From NCBI RefSeq assembly GCF_002993335.1, contig NZ_PVNS01000010.1, positions 62,001 through 126,000 of the forward strand: a DNA stretch of 64,000 nucleotides, given 5' to 3'. The notes under the pieces were generated by a model, which was not told where the DNA came from, searched no databases, and saw nothing but the letters and a program-made list of their open reading frames with translations. The DNA comes from Alkalicoccus urumqiensis. GTDB taxonomy: Bacteria; Bacillota; Bacilli; Bacillales; Salisediminibacteriaceae. The first letter of the stretch is position 1. The number at the start of each line of letters is the position of its first letter. The position numbers were made by a program, and so were the translations under genes. This document shows, in pieces, positions 7,625-16,251 of this stretch.

Positions 7625-9544
7625 TTACAGTTTTTCCGTAAACCAGTCTGTCAGTTCACGCAGCCGGGCGCGGCGCAGGGCCGGCGGGCCGCTTCTTGAC
7701 AGCTCGTGGTTCGCTTTCGGAAAGCGGACGAACCGCACATCCCGTCCATCCATTTTCAATGCAGTAAAGAGCTGTTCCGCCTGTTCAATCGGGCAGCGCA
7801 GGTCCTGCTCACCGTGCAGTATGAGCATCGGCGTTTTTATCTGCCGGACATATTTCAGCGGAGAATGATGCCAGAGTGTATCCGGATCCTCCAGAAACGT
7901 CGTTCCGATTTCCCAGTCGGTAAAGAACCAGCCGATGTCACTGACGCCGTAAAAACTCGTCCAGTTGGAAATACAGCGTAGCGTCGCAGCTGCTTTAAAC
8001 CGGTCGGTGTGCGCTGTGATCCAATTAGTCATAAAACCGCCGTAGCTTCCACCCGTCACACCGAGACGGGACGCATCCACCCACGGATGTTCACGGAGAA
8101 TACTGTCGGTAAACGCCATCAGATCCTGATAGTCCTCTCCTCCGTAGTCTCCTCTTACCGCATTGACAAAAGCCTGGCCATAGCCGTGGCTTCCTCTTGG
8201 ATTGGCATAAAACACCGCATACCCTTCTGCAGCCAGCAGCTGCAGTTCATGGAAAAATGCCGCACCGTACATTGCATGCGGACCACCGTGGATTTCCAGA
8301 ATGCCCGGCCGCCCGGAAGTACCGTTTGACAGAAGCCATCCGTGGACCAGTGTGCCGTCATCCCGTTCCACCCAGTGTTCTGTCGGCTCTGCCAGTTCCG
8401 TTTCTTCCACATAACGGCTGTGAAAGTCCGTTTTCGCCTCAGGACGTCCATTTTCCACATCGTACCATTCACCCGGATGCACAGGAGAAGCGATACCGCA
8501 CGTGAGTTGTCCGGATGATGGATTCACCACATGGGAAAAAACATGGTGCGCTCCCGTTGTCACAGGCTCCATCGGCCCCTCGAGCGGAATCTGGTAAACA
8601 TTCGTCTCCCCGTGGTGACTCGCACGAACGAATACAGAGCGGCTGTCAGGTGCCCACACAGGCGTTGAACCGCCGACCGGCTGCACATCGGCAATCATCG
8701 CATCGCTGAACGGCATATCGACTTCTGCCGTCAAATTTATCGACTGCTGCGTCTGAAGATCCACCAGCCAGATATCATCCTGCGTGGCCCCGTCAAACGC
8801 CTGATCCGATCCGGTGGCAGCCACGGACCGGCCATCCGGCGAAAACGACGCTCCGGAGAAGCCTCCGCGGAGAAGCAGCTCTTCTTTCTCCTCTTCTGGA
8901 TGATAGAGGTAAACGTCCTGCCCGACACGCGGCGCGTCTTCTCTATTGGCGAGATAGAGAATCGATGTTCCATTCCAGTCCATAAGCGTTAAATCGTGGT
9001 CGGACTGAGTTAGAATCGTAGGAGAAGCCGCAGCAAAATCATAGCGGGCGAGCTGGCGCCGATCATTGGTTAAAAAGCCGGCGGCATCCGATTTATGCCG
9101 GACGGACGTAATAACGAGAGGGTCGGTTTCTTCCCGGTCGTCCATTTCGCCGGTGTCCGGTACGACAGAAGTGGTGAACAGGACACTGCCGGAATCGGGA
9201 TGCCAGAACGGAGCGGAGCAGCCCCCGGGCAGATCCGTCAGTTTTTCAGCTTCCCCGCCGTGTACCGGAATCCGGTACAGCTGCGGTTTCCCGTCCTTTT
9301 TATACGTGTAGGCAATCCATTTGCCGTCCGGAGAAAAAGCAGGAGAGGCCGCTTCGCCGGAACCGAACGTCCACTGCCGCGGAAGCAGCTCCCCTTCCTC
9401 CTGAACGAATAGCTGGCTGGAGTAGCCATCGTCTTCAATTCTTCGGCGGATAAAAGCAAACCTGGTTCCATCAGGCGAGTAAGCAGGATGCTGGAGCAGG
9501 TGATAGCTCGTTAAATCCTGTTTCGTTACAGCAGTTTTTTGCAT
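7625..9544 (-). CDS. S9 family serine peptidase (acylaminoacyl-peptidase/prolyl oligopeptidase type)
   Basis: A 639-residue cytoplasmic peptidase. The N-terminal about 370 residues form a beta-propeller with repeated blocks such as PAYSPDGTRFAFIRR, PAFSPDGKWIAYTYKK and ASFSPDGRSVAATGS. The C-terminal alpha/beta-hydrolase domain has EIHGGPHAMYG, ANPRGSHGYG and the nucleophile motif GGSYGGF (Ser about residue 499), then LILHGEQDLRCP (Asp region) and KANHELSRSG (His). Enzymes of this family remove acylated residues from, or cleave, short peptides. No signal peptide is seen. The start is preceded by GAAAGGA. It is divergent from the glucosidase gene. Confidence 0.93.
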   Translation of the reverse strand: MQKTAVTKQDLTSYHLLQHPAYSPDGTRFAFIRRRIEDDGYSSQLFVQEEGELLPRQWTFGSGEAASPAFSPDGKWIAYTYKKDGKPQLYRIPVHGGEAEKLTDLPGGCSAPFWHPDSGSVLFTTSVVPDTGEMDDREETDPLVITSVRHKSDAAGFLTNDRRQLARYDFAAASPTILTQSDHDLTLMDWNGTSILYLANREDAPRVGQDVYLYHPEEEKEELLLRGGFSGASFSPDGRSVAATGSDQAFDGATQDDIWLVDLQTQQSINLTAEVDMPFSDAMIADVQPVGGSTPVWAPDSRSVFVRASHHGETNVYQIPLEGPMEPVTTGAHHVFSHVVNPSSGQLTCGIASPVHPGEWYDVENGRPEAKTDFHSRYVEETELAEPTEHWVERDDGTLVHGWLLSNGTSGRPGILEIHGGPHAMYGAAFFHELQLLAAEGYAVFYANPRGSHGYGQAFVNAVRGDYGGEDYQDLMAFTDSILREHPWVDASRLGVTGGSYGGFMTNWITAHTDRFKAAATLRCISNWTSFYGVSDIGWFFTDWEIGTTFLEDPDTLWHHSPLKYVRQIKTPMLILHGEQDLRCPIEQAEQLFTALKMDGRDVRFVRFPKANHELSRSGPPALRRARLRELTDWFTEKL

Positions 9545-9676
9545 ACGGTATCATCCTTTCCTTGTCATTCTTCTATCGTAGCAGAATTCTTCGTAATTCG
9601 AAATAAACAGCTGGGAATTGTAGTAAGGCAGAAGCTGTGCTATTCTGAGCGGTAGTTGAATGAAGGAGGCAGAGTC

Positions 9677-11347
9677 ATGGAGCAGAAGCGTTGGTGGAAA
9701 GAGAGCGTCGTCTATCAGGTTTATCCCCGCAGTTTCAATGACAGCAACGGAGACGGGATCGGTGACATTCCTGGTATTATCGAAAAACTCGATTACTTAA
9801 AAGAACTCGGCATCGATGTCATCTGGCTGAGTCCGGTGTATGATTCGCCGAATGACGACAATGGCTATGACATCCGCAACTACCGGGAGATTATGGACGA
9901 ATTCGGTACGATGGAAGACTGGAAGAAGATGACAGAGGAAATTCACCGCCGCGGCATGAAGCTCGTGATGGATCTCGTCGTCAACCATTCCTCCGATGAA
10001 CATCCGTGGTTTGTGGAATCCCGTTCAAGCAGAGAGAACCCCTACCGCGATTACTATATCTGGCGCCCGGCTCGTGCGGACGGTTCGGCCCCGAATAACT
10101 GGGCCTCGGCGTTCAGCGGTCCGGCCTGGGAGTTTGACGAGAAAACCGGGGAGTATTACCTGCATATTTTTTCGAAAAAGCAGCCGGACTTAAACTGGGA
10201 AAACGAACAGGTCCGAAATGAAGTCTACGACATGATGACCTGGTGGCTGGATCAGGGTGTCGACGGTTTCCGCATGGATGTCATTAATTTCATCTCCAAA
10301 GAGCCGGAACTGCCGGATGCGGCTAATCCGGATAACATGCCTGTCGTTTTCGGCGGTGAGCATTTCATGAACGGACCGAGAATTCATGAATTTATGCATG
10401 AGATGCATGAGCGTGTGCTGAAAGGGCGCGACGTCATGACGGTCGGGGAAATGCCCGGCGTGGATGAGAAAGAAGCCATCCGTTATACGAGTCCGGACAG
10501 GCAGGAGCTGGACATGGTGTTCCAGTTCGAGCATGTGGATCTGGATTCAGGACCCGGAGGAAAATGGGACCTCCGCCCGTTTTCCATGCCGGCGCTCCGC
10601 GACAATCTCGTAAAATGGCAGAAGGCGCTGGAAAAAGAGGGCTGGAACAGCCTCTATTTAAACAACCATGACCAGCCTCGTATGGTATCGCGGTTCGGCA
10701 ATGACAGCGGCAGGCACCGCGTCCGCTCTGCGAAAATGCTGGCTGTGCTGCTGCATATGATGCGCGGCACCCCATATGTTTATCAGGGGGAGGAGCTCGG
10801 CATGACCAATGTCCGCTTTCATTCGATTGAAAGCTATCAGGATATTGAAACGCGGAACATGTATGCAGAGATGCGGAATGAAGGGGTGCCGCACGAACAG
10901 CTGATGGAGCAGATTTATGTCAAAGGCCGCGACAATGCCCGCACCCCGATGCAGTGGAATGCAGAGAAACACGCCGGCTTTACGGACGGTGAGCCGTGGC
11001 TTGCGGTGAATCCAAATTTTGAGGAGATTAACGCGCAGAGCGCCGTGGCAGATCCGAATTCGGTCTACCATTTTTACCGCCGGCTCATTCATCTTCGTCA
11101 CACACACGACGTGATCGTGTACGGATCCTTCGATGTACTGCTCGAAGATCACCCGGATGTCTTCGCCTATGAACGTGTTCTCGACGGCGAACGGCTGACG
11201 GTCTACTGCAGTTTTTCCGATCAGGAAGCAGCCGTACCGGCAGAAGCCGGGGAAGTACTCATCCGAAACTACAGTGACACGCTGCGGGACGGAAATCAGC
11301 TGACGCTCCGCCCGTATGAAGCGGTCGTGTTCCTGGAGCAGAATTAA
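9677..11347 (+). CDS. malL: GH13 alpha-glucosidase, oligo-1,6-glucosidase type
   Basis: A 556-residue GH13 hydrolase splitting terminal alpha-1,6 (and short alpha-1,4) glucosides such as isomaltose. It starts KRWWKESVVYQVYPRSF and has DLVVNHSSDEHPWF, GFRMDVINFISK with the nucleophile Asp201, TVGEMPGV with the acid Glu, and NNHDQPRMVSRFG with the third Asp. Val after the nucleophile (MDVIN) is the residue linked with alpha-1,6 specificity in this family; trehalose-6-phosphate hydrolases differ here and after GEM. ATG 9677 follows AAGGAGG with seven-base spacing. No sugar transporter or regulator is adjacent, which is unusual for malL. Confidence 0.9.
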   Translation: MEQKRWWKESVVYQVYPRSFNDSNGDGIGDIPGIIEKLDYLKELGIDVIWLSPVYDSPNDDNGYDIRNYREIMDEFGTMEDWKKMTEEIHRRGMKLVMDLVVNHSSDEHPWFVESRSSRENPYRDYYIWRPARADGSAPNNWASAFSGPAWEFDEKTGEYYLHIFSKKQPDLNWENEQVRNEVYDMMTWWLDQGVDGFRMDVINFISKEPELPDAANPDNMPVVFGGEHFMNGPRIHEFMHEMHERVLKGRDVMTVGEMPGVDEKEAIRYTSPDRQELDMVFQFEHVDLDSGPGGKWDLRPFSMPALRDNLVKWQKALEKEGWNSLYLNNHDQPRMVSRFGNDSGRHRVRSAKMLAVLLHMMRGTPYVYQGEELGMTNVRFHSIESYQDIETRNMYAEMRNEGVPHEQLMEQIYVKGRDNARTPMQWNAEKHAGFTDGEPWLAVNPNFEEINAQSAVADPNSVYHFYRRLIHLRHTHDVIVYGSFDVLLEDHPDVFAYERVLDGERLTVYCSFSDQEAAVPAEAGEVLIRNYSDTLRDGNQLTLRPYEAVVFLEQN

Positions 11348-11404
11348 GAAGAACGCAGTGTCAAAAAGAAGGAAAAAAGTAAAGGCAGGAACCGCTTTCT
11401 GCGA

Positions 11405-11446
11405 AAAAGCTGCGGCTGGTATAAGCATACCGGCCGCAGTTTTTTC
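11405..11446 (+). terminator. Terminator after the glucosidase gene
   Basis: CTGCGGCTGGTAT (11410-11422) pairs with ATACCGGCCGCAG (11427-11439) and is followed by six T; the A tract upstream lets it work also for the minus-strand gene at 11468. Confidence 0.93.
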
Positions 11447-11467
11447 TTGTTTGTATCGTAGAAGAAA

Positions 11468-11818
11468 TCAAAACAACCCTATGTACACAAAAGCTCCCAG
11501 GCTGTACCAGACAGCGGAAGCAGCCCGGAATTTCCAGTTTACGGACCGGGGCGAAGCGTGGAAGAGAAACAGTGCGCGGAGGAAAAGGATCAGGCTGAGG
11601 GCAGAAAACATCCACACGTAAAAAGACGAAAAAGCCTGAATGATCACGATAACTGATGCAAATAAGGAGAATGAAAGGAGTCTGTCTACTTTCCAGACGA
11701 ATGAAGAGAGCACCTGTTGATCGTCCCGCAGTGGAACATTCATGGAGGTAACATACCAATTCTGAAAAAGGACGTGAATAAGAAAAAAGACGATCAGCAG
11801 CAGAACAGCACCGGTCAT
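11468..11818 (-). CDS. Small integral membrane protein, DUF4181-like
   Basis: A 116-residue protein with about four hydrophobic segments (residues 3-20, 46-66, 68-86 and 98-115) and few charged residues. The arrangement resembles DUF4181 membrane proteins of Bacillus, but the assignment is tentative and no function is known. ATG 11818 has GGAGGT seven bases upstream. It is the second gene of a two-gene minus-strand unit, 20 bp after the zinc-ribbon membrane protein. Confidence 0.68.
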   Translation of the reverse strand: MTGAVLLLIVFFLIHVLFQNWYVTSMNVPLRDDQQVLSSFVWKVDRLLSFSLFASVIVIIQAFSSFYVWMFSALSLILFLRALFLFHASPRSVNWKFRAASAVWYSLGAFVYIGLF

Positions 11819-11838
11819 TCTATTTACCTCCTTTTACT

Positions 11839-12132
11839 CTAAATGAGAGGTTCTTCTTCGCGGCTCAGTTCGATTAATTTCGGCATATAGGCAAAAACGA
11901 CGACTACACCGAGAAAGAAAAGCGGGCCGGTCAAAAGCAGTGTAACGGGAATAATACTGACAAGAGGGAAAAGTGCACCATACATGGAGGCGGATCCGGT
12001 TTTGAGGCGGGATTTTCTGGAATGAAACGATTTTTCCCCGCAGTGCGGACATTTCAGCTTATGAAACGACCACATCGCTTTCCATGTTTCTTTGTAGGAC
12101 CACGTTGTACAGCAGTATGGACAAGTCGGCAT
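11839..12132 (-). CDS. Zinc-ribbon membrane protein (TIGR04104-like)
   Basis: A 97-residue protein. Its N-terminus holds two Cys pairs, CPYC (residues 4-7) and CPHC (28-31), forming a zinc ribbon, followed by two transmembrane segments (about 50-66 and 68-86) and a short acidic tail. This layout, CPxC-Trp-rich spacer-CPxCG and two helices, matches the putative zinc-finger family TIGR04104 of Bacillaceae. Function unknown. GGAGGA lies upstream of the ATG. It is probably co-transcribed with the small membrane protein that follows. Confidence 0.78.
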   Translation of the reverse strand: MPTCPYCCTTWSYKETWKAMWSFHKLKCPHCGEKSFHSRKSRLKTGSASMYGALFPLVSIIPVTLLLTGPLFFLGVVVVFAYMPKLIELSREEEPLI

Positions 12133-12200
12133 ACCTATTTCCTCCTCCTTTGTAAATAAGCTGTCTTTTGTTACGAATCAGCGGAAAAATCGTTTCATTC

Positions 12201-12229
12201 TTTACAAATGATGTGGAGGCACTTATAAT
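12201..12229 (+). promoter_or_regulatory. Sigma-A promoter of the zinc-binding lipoprotein gene
   Basis: TTTACA (12201-12206), exactly 17 bases, TATAAT (12224-12229). The start codon at 12300 is about 60 bases from the expected transcription start. No convincing Zur operator palindrome was found around it. Confidence 0.8.
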
Positions 12230-12299
12230 ATGGGCTATAACAAAAATGTTTCCCGGAGGAAACAATTATTACGTTGGTCAAAAGAGAGGAAGATGAGAT

Positions 12300-13244
12300 G
12301 TGAAGCGGCTTTGGTTAGGAAGTACGGTATTTTTTCTTGCAGCCTGTGGCATGGAAGACCGTCCGGAAGCAGATAACGAAACAGAAAGCAGCAACGATTC
12401 AGAGACGGAAAGCGGAGCCGGGACAGAAGACGGTTTGTCTGTCGCCGTCAGTTTCTCTGTCCTCGCAGATATAACAGCGGAAGTGATGGGAGAGCGTGGA
12501 ACCGTGGATTACGTCGTACCGATCGGTGAGGAGCCCCATGAGTACGAACCGGTACCGAGCAATTTTCAACTCGTCTCTGATGCCGATGTTTTCTATACAA
12601 ATGGCATGAATTTAGAAGAATGGATCGAACGGATGGTGGAAAATACGTCGGATACGGAAATCGTCGAGGTGACACAAGGAGTCGAACCGATCTATCTGGA
12701 AGGCAGTGATTCGGAAGTAGACCCGCATGTCTGGCTGAACCCGGCCAACGTCGAAACGTACGTGGAAAACATCCGGGACGATTTAAGTGAGCGGGATCCG
12801 GAAGGTGCAGAAACATATGAAGCAAACGCGGAAGCCTACCTGGAAGAAATCAGCGCTCTGGATGCAGACATTGAAGAAATGTTTGCAGAGCTGCCGGAGG
12901 AGCGTCGTCTGATTGTCGTCACGGAGAACGCGTTCAAATATTTTGGGGAGCAATATGAGATGGAAACAGCAGGCATCTGGGAACTGAACTCCCATGAAGA
13001 AGGGACAACAGGACAGATTAACCGCACGATTGATTTGATCCGGGAGCGGGAAGTGCCGGCTGTATTTGTTGAAACAACAGTAGACCCCCGGTTCATGGAG
13101 TCCGTCGCGGACAGCTCAGACGTCGAAATTGCCGGTGAGGTGTACACCGATGCGGTCGGCCAGGAAGGTTCCGGTGCAGAAACGTATCTGGACATGATCC
13201 GTCACAACGCGGAAACGTTCGCGGAGGGACTTGCAGCAGAGTAA
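12300..13244 (+). CDS. znuA: Zinc ABC transporter substrate-binding lipoprotein (ZnuA/AdcA type)
   Basis: A 314-residue extracellular solute-binding protein of the metal cluster 9 family. The signal peptide ends in the lipobox FLAAC, followed by an acidic linker rich in Glu, Asp and Ser (about residues 18-46). Metal ligands are visible in the expected order: EEPHEYEP, DPHVWLNP, NSHEEG (in the segment after TENAFKYFG) and a late Asp/Glu near EVYTDAVG. It captures Zn2+ (or Mn2+) for an ABC importer. Start GTG 12300 follows AGAGAGGAAG. No ATPase or permease gene is nearby, so it is an orphan component. The usual His-rich loop of ZnuA is not obvious; an acidic linker stands in its place. Confidence 0.88.
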   Translation: MKRLWLGSTVFFLAACGMEDRPEADNETESSNDSETESGAGTEDGLSVAVSFSVLADITAEVMGERGTVDYVVPIGEEPHEYEPVPSNFQLVSDADVFYTNGMNLEEWIERMVENTSDTEIVEVTQGVEPIYLEGSDSEVDPHVWLNPANVETYVENIRDDLSERDPEGAETYEANAEAYLEEISALDADIEEMFAELPEERRLIVVTENAFKYFGEQYEMETAGIWELNSHEEGTTGQINRTIDLIREREVPAVFVETTVDPRFMESVADSSDVEIAGEVYTDAVGQEGSGAETYLDMIRHNAETFAEGLAAE

Positions 13245-13316
13245 GCAGTCCGATTGTGTTCCTCTGGAGAACCTGATACAATACGATTCGAGAACTTAGA
13301 AAAACGGGGTGAGAGA

Positions 13317-13601
13317 ATGCAGATCACGAATCAGGCAAAAGGGTATATTGAAGAACTGATGCAGGAGCACAATGCAGGCAACATCAAAATTTTCGCAGCA
13401 GGTATGGGCTGAGGAGGCCCCCAGCTGGGACTGGCGCTGGATGCGCCGGCAGAAGATGATGTGATTGAAGAAGTAAACGGTGTGAAAGTAGCGTTTGATA
13501 AACACGTTCACGAACACACAAAAGAACTGGAGCTTGCATTTCAGCAGACGGACGACGGCGGCGGCCTCGTTATGAATAACGGAGCATCCGACTGCTGCTG
13601 A
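13317..13601 (+). CDS. HesB/IscA-like protein with in-frame UGA, probable selenoprotein
   Basis: ATG 13317, after GGGGTGAGAG, opens a frame that reads TGA at 13410-13412 (codon 32) and continues for 62 more codons to TGA 13599-13601. The translation around codon 32 is IFAAGMG-U-GGPQLGLALD; A-type Fe-S carrier relatives have GMGCGGP with Cys at exactly this place. It ends ASDCC, giving the two C-terminal Cys of the family. HesB-like proteins with selenocysteine at this position are an established bacterial selenoprotein family. A hairpin 18 bases after the UGA fits a SECIS. Coding character is equal on both sides of the UGA. No selA, selB, selC or selD gene is in the window, so decoding is inferred. 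Alternatives are a nonsense mutation or a sequence error. Single-gene unit with its own terminator. Confidence 0.82.
13431..13449 (+). promoter_or_regulatory. Candidate bacterial SECIS hairpin
   Basis: CTGGCGC (13431-13437) and GCGCCGG (13443-13449) form a seven-bp stem (one G-U pair) with the loop TGGAT. The loop begins 26 nt after the UGA at 13410-13412 and has G at the loop positions favoured for SelB binding. It lies within the coding region, as all bacterial SECIS elements do. Distance from UGA is at the longer end of the range but plausible. Confidence 0.6.
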
Positions 13602-13612
13602 TAACGCTTAGG

Positions 13613-13648
13613 AAACGGGCTTTTCTCACATAGAGGAAAGCCCGTTTT
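13613..13648 (+). terminator. Terminator of the HesB-like gene
   Basis: AAACGGGCTTTTC pairs with GGAAAGCCCGTTT around a short loop, ending in T residues (13645-13648). Confidence 0.9.
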
Positions 13649-13680
13649 GTGCACCGCAGAATGAATGGAGGTCGAAGTGC

Positions 13681-14217
13681 ATGAACGGAAGAATCATTCT
13701 CGCTGCTGTCATTCTGACAGGGTGTCAAAGCGGAGAGGAGGAAAAACGCAGCTACGAACCGCCTTTTGAGCTGAATACATATGAAGAGCGGATGGAGCAG
13801 GAGGAGGTTCGTACGGCTGTAGTTACACATATCGTAGACGGCGATACGTTTGATGCGGTTATCGAAGGAAGCGGGGAAGAACGAATCCGACCCTACATGA
13901 TTGATGCGCCGGAGATATGCCACGCCCATGATCCGCCTTCCTGCAAGCCCGAGTCCTGGGGAGACGAAGCATCCCGGTTCGCAGAGGAAACACTTCTTGG
14001 TGAAACAGTCTATCTGGAGCCGGATGAAACGCCGGTGGATCCATATGGCCGGACGCTTGCGTACGTGTATCTGGAAGATGGCACAATGTATCAGGAACTG
14101 CTGCTGGCCCTCGGTTTCGCTGAGATGAACGTGTATCCGCCGGACGACCGCTATGAAAGAGAGCTCAATGAGGTCGAGCAGAAAGCGAAGGAACTGAAAA
14201 TAGGTATGTGGGAATAA
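13681..14217 (+). CDS. Thermonuclease (staphylococcal nuclease-like) lipoprotein
   Basis: A 178-residue SNase-fold protein. A very short signal peptide (MNGRIILAAVILTGC) gives a lipobox LTGC, so the nuclease is predicted to be tethered to the outer face of the membrane. The fold is seen from VVTHIVDGDTFDAVIE (first catalytic Asp), then RPYMIDAPEI, WGDEASRFAEETL with Glu, and DPYGRTLAYVYLEDG with the catalytic Arg. Such enzymes hydrolyse DNA and RNA using Ca2+. ATG 13681 follows GGAGGTCG. Supply of nucleotides or DNA processing at the surface is plausible but not shown. Confidence 0.9.
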   Translation: MNGRIILAAVILTGCQSGEEEKRSYEPPFELNTYEERMEQEEVRTAVVTHIVDGDTFDAVIEGSGEERIRPYMIDAPEICHAHDPPSCKPESWGDEASRFAEETLLGETVYLEPDETPVDPYGRTLAYVYLEDGTMYQELLLALGFAEMNVYPPDDRYERELNEVEQKAKELKIGMWE

Positions 14218-14322
14218 TATCCAGTAATTCGGGAATGCTGATTCTTTTTTCTTAGGTGTGAGTGTATTTTTAAAAAATGGGGTATAATAAAACTAAGTAA
14301 AAAGAATTAGAAGGAGACATGA

Positions 14323-15636
14323 ATGATGGGAATATTTTCGTTCCGCCCCGCCCCTGTTACTCGTTATGAACCTGCACTGGCTTATGCAGAAGGAAGCCGG
14401 ATCCGTCTGGAGAGCAGTCAGCTTACGGAGCGGCTGCGCTACATGAATGTAACGAAAGAAAAGCTTGCACTGCTTCAGGAAGTGAAGCCGTACATACTTG
14501 AGATTAAGGACGATTTTCTCGATACAGTTCTTGAACACGTTTACACCGTCGAAGAACTTCGTCAGATCGCAGAGGAGCATTCCACCCGGGAAAGGCTGAA
14601 AGGTGTGTTTGCTATGTACCTGACGACGCTGTTTGAAGGCACCATCGATGAAAAATATGTTCAGGTGCGGCAGCGGATCGGTGCAACACATAAAGGCGCA
14701 GAACTGCCGGTTGCCTGGTTTCTCGCCACCTATCAGGCTTTCAACAGCCTGCTTATCCCGCAGGTCGTTTCTCTCTATATTAATGATGCAGAGAAGCTCT
14801 CCGATATTCTGGTATCTATTACTGACGTGATGAATTTTGACTCCCAGCTCGTTGTAGAAACATATCTGAACAGTAAAATGGACGAACTAAATGCCATTCA
14901 TCAGGAGCAGCAGAATCTTCAGCAGGAGCTCGGTGCTCTTAGTCAGGAACTTGCAGCGATGGTGGATGAAAACGAAGCATCACTCGGAGAAACGGCTTCG
15001 CGGGCGGAAAAGATGGGAGCGGCTACCGGAAGCACAATGGAGCGGAGTCAAAATGTTCTGGCGCTCACGAAGCAGAGCGGCGAGAATATTGAAAAGATGA
15101 CCGCCTCTTTCGGCGTGCTCCGCGAACAGGTTAATGCCGGCACCGGTATGGTGGAGGAGATGCAGCGCATCTCAAAAAGCATTTCTGAAATGACAGGCCA
15201 GATCGAAAATATTGCAGAACAGACGAATCTTCTTGCACTGAATGCATCCATCGAAGCGGCACGTGCCGGTGAAGCCGGAAAAGGATTTGCTGTCGTCGCA
15301 GATGAAGTGCGAAAACTGGCCGAAAATTCGAAGACAATCACGCAGTCGATTATTGCTCTCGCTCTGGAAAGCACGACCAATACGGATCAGCTCGTCACCT
15401 CGCTTCAGACGATGAACCGGGCCACGGCGGAATCCGACGAAAATATGGTAAATGTTAAGTCGAGTTTTTCCAGTGTCCGGGATGAAATGGAAAGCTACAG
15501 CAGTCATTTTCAGTCGAACAAAGAGGAAGTGGATCAAATTGTTTCATCCGTCCGTGAGCTCGCCGACTCGACGACGAACTTATCCAACGTTTCCAATCAG
15601 CTGCTATTGAAGGGGCAGACGATGTCTGCAGGCTAG
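14323..15636 (+). CDS. hemAT: Haem-based aerotaxis transducer HemAT (globin-coupled MCP)
   Basis: A soluble 437-residue chemoreceptor. The N-terminal globin-coupled sensor domain (about residues 20-175) contains [16 protein letters not shown]; the His falls at residue 123, the same number as the proximal haem ligand of B. subtilis HemAT. The C-terminal signalling domain has the hairpin tip [18 protein letters not shown] from about residue 300. No membrane segment. It senses O2 and signals through CheA for aerotaxis. Start ATG 14323, with a second ATG directly after; AAGGAGA is upstream. A TATAAT lies at 14283-14288. Confidence 0.95.
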   Translation: MMGIFSFRPAPVTRYEPALAYAEGSRIRLESSQLTERLRYMNVTKEKLALLQEVKPYILEIKDDFLDTVLEHVYTVEELRQIAEEHSTRERLKGVFAMYLTTLFEGTIDEKYVQVRQRIGATHKGAELPVAWFLATYQAFNSLLIPQVVSLYINDAEKLSDILVSITDVMNFDSQLVVETYLNSKMDELNAIHQEQQNLQQELGALSQELAAMVDENEASLGETASRAEKMGAATGSTMERSQNVLALTKQSGENIEKMTASFGVLREQVNAGTGMVEEMQRISKSISEMTGQIENIAEQTNLLALNASIEAARAGEAGKGFAVVADEVRKLAENSKTITQSIIALALESTTNTDQLVTSLQTMNRATAESDENMVNVKSSFSSVRDEMESYSSHFQSNKEEVDQIVSSVRELADSTTNLSNVSNQLLLKGQTMSAG

Positions 15637-15737
15637 GACGATCGATGAAATGTACGGAAACGACGTGTGGAAGAAAATGGTTTATGGTAGACTGAGAGAA
15701 AATAACGCACATTCAGCGTCCAGTTGGAGGGGTTGTA

Positions 15738-16148
15738 TTGTTTTCTGCACAGGTACCAAGGATTCCGGTGATCCTGCTTCTCACTATTCAGCTGCTGCCG
15801 CAGCTGTTCAGTGATATGATAGGATGGACACCTCTTCAGACTGCGGTCATCGTAATGCTGATTCTCGTATTATTCGTACGTTATACGTGCACCATCGAGC
15901 GGAACAAGCTTACTTTTTCCACCTTTCTTTGGCGTTTCCGCCTGTTCCAAACGGTGAAAAAACCGGAGGACATTCGTTCCATCTCCATCGAGCGTGCCAG
16001 CTGGACGGTCCGGCTGGTGAAGGTTCATACGTATAAGGGAGTAAATCTCCGCCTGGCCCGCTTCCAGCCGGAAGGAATCGAGGCGGAAGCAGGCCGTTTT
16101 GCTGCGCAGAATGATATTCCTTTTGGAAAAAAGAAGAAAGACAAATGA
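15738..16148 (+). CDS. Hypothetical membrane protein with PH-like domain
   Basis: A 136-residue protein starting at TTG 15738 after GGAGGGG. Two hydrophobic segments (about residues 8-25 and 33-50) are followed by a beta-rich basic part (CTIERNKLTFSTFLWRFRLF ... SISIERASWTVRLVKVHTYKG) and a lysine-rich end (GKKKKDK). The layout, two helices and then a bacterial PH-like domain, is seen in YdbT/YvbH-like proteins, but this assignment is tentative. It stands between hemAT and a terminator, 101 bp after hemAT. Confidence 0.65.
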   Translation: MFSAQVPRIPVILLLTIQLLPQLFSDMIGWTPLQTAVIVMLILVLFVRYTCTIERNKLTFSTFLWRFRLFQTVKKPEDIRSISIERASWTVRLVKVHTYKGVNLRLARFQPEGIEAEAGRFAAQNDIPFGKKKKDK

Positions 16149-16166
16149 CTGTTCAGCACGGTTTCA

Positions 16167-16200
16167 GCGTCTGTAGAGCCACTCTCTGCAGGCGCTTTTT
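16167..16200 (+). terminator. Terminator after the PH-like membrane protein gene
   Basis: GCGTCTGTAGAG (16167-16178) pairs with CTCTGCAGGCGC (16184-16195) with two G-U pairs, followed by five T. Confidence 0.85.
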
Positions 16201-16251
16201 CAAGCGGCTTTGGAAGTGGGGAGACTTGACGAAGGAGAGGAGCGTGGAAGG

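Noticed and set aside
12059-12265. Minus-strand frame overlapping the zinc-ribbon gene start
   Set aside because: Overlaps a better supported gene and promoter in another frame, and lacks a ribosome binding site.
13317-13412. HesB-like gene as a simple nonsense pseudogene
   Set aside because: UGA is exactly at the conserved Cys, downstream coding is intact and a hairpin follows; a random mutation would rarely meet all three conditions. It remains possible until sel genes are found.
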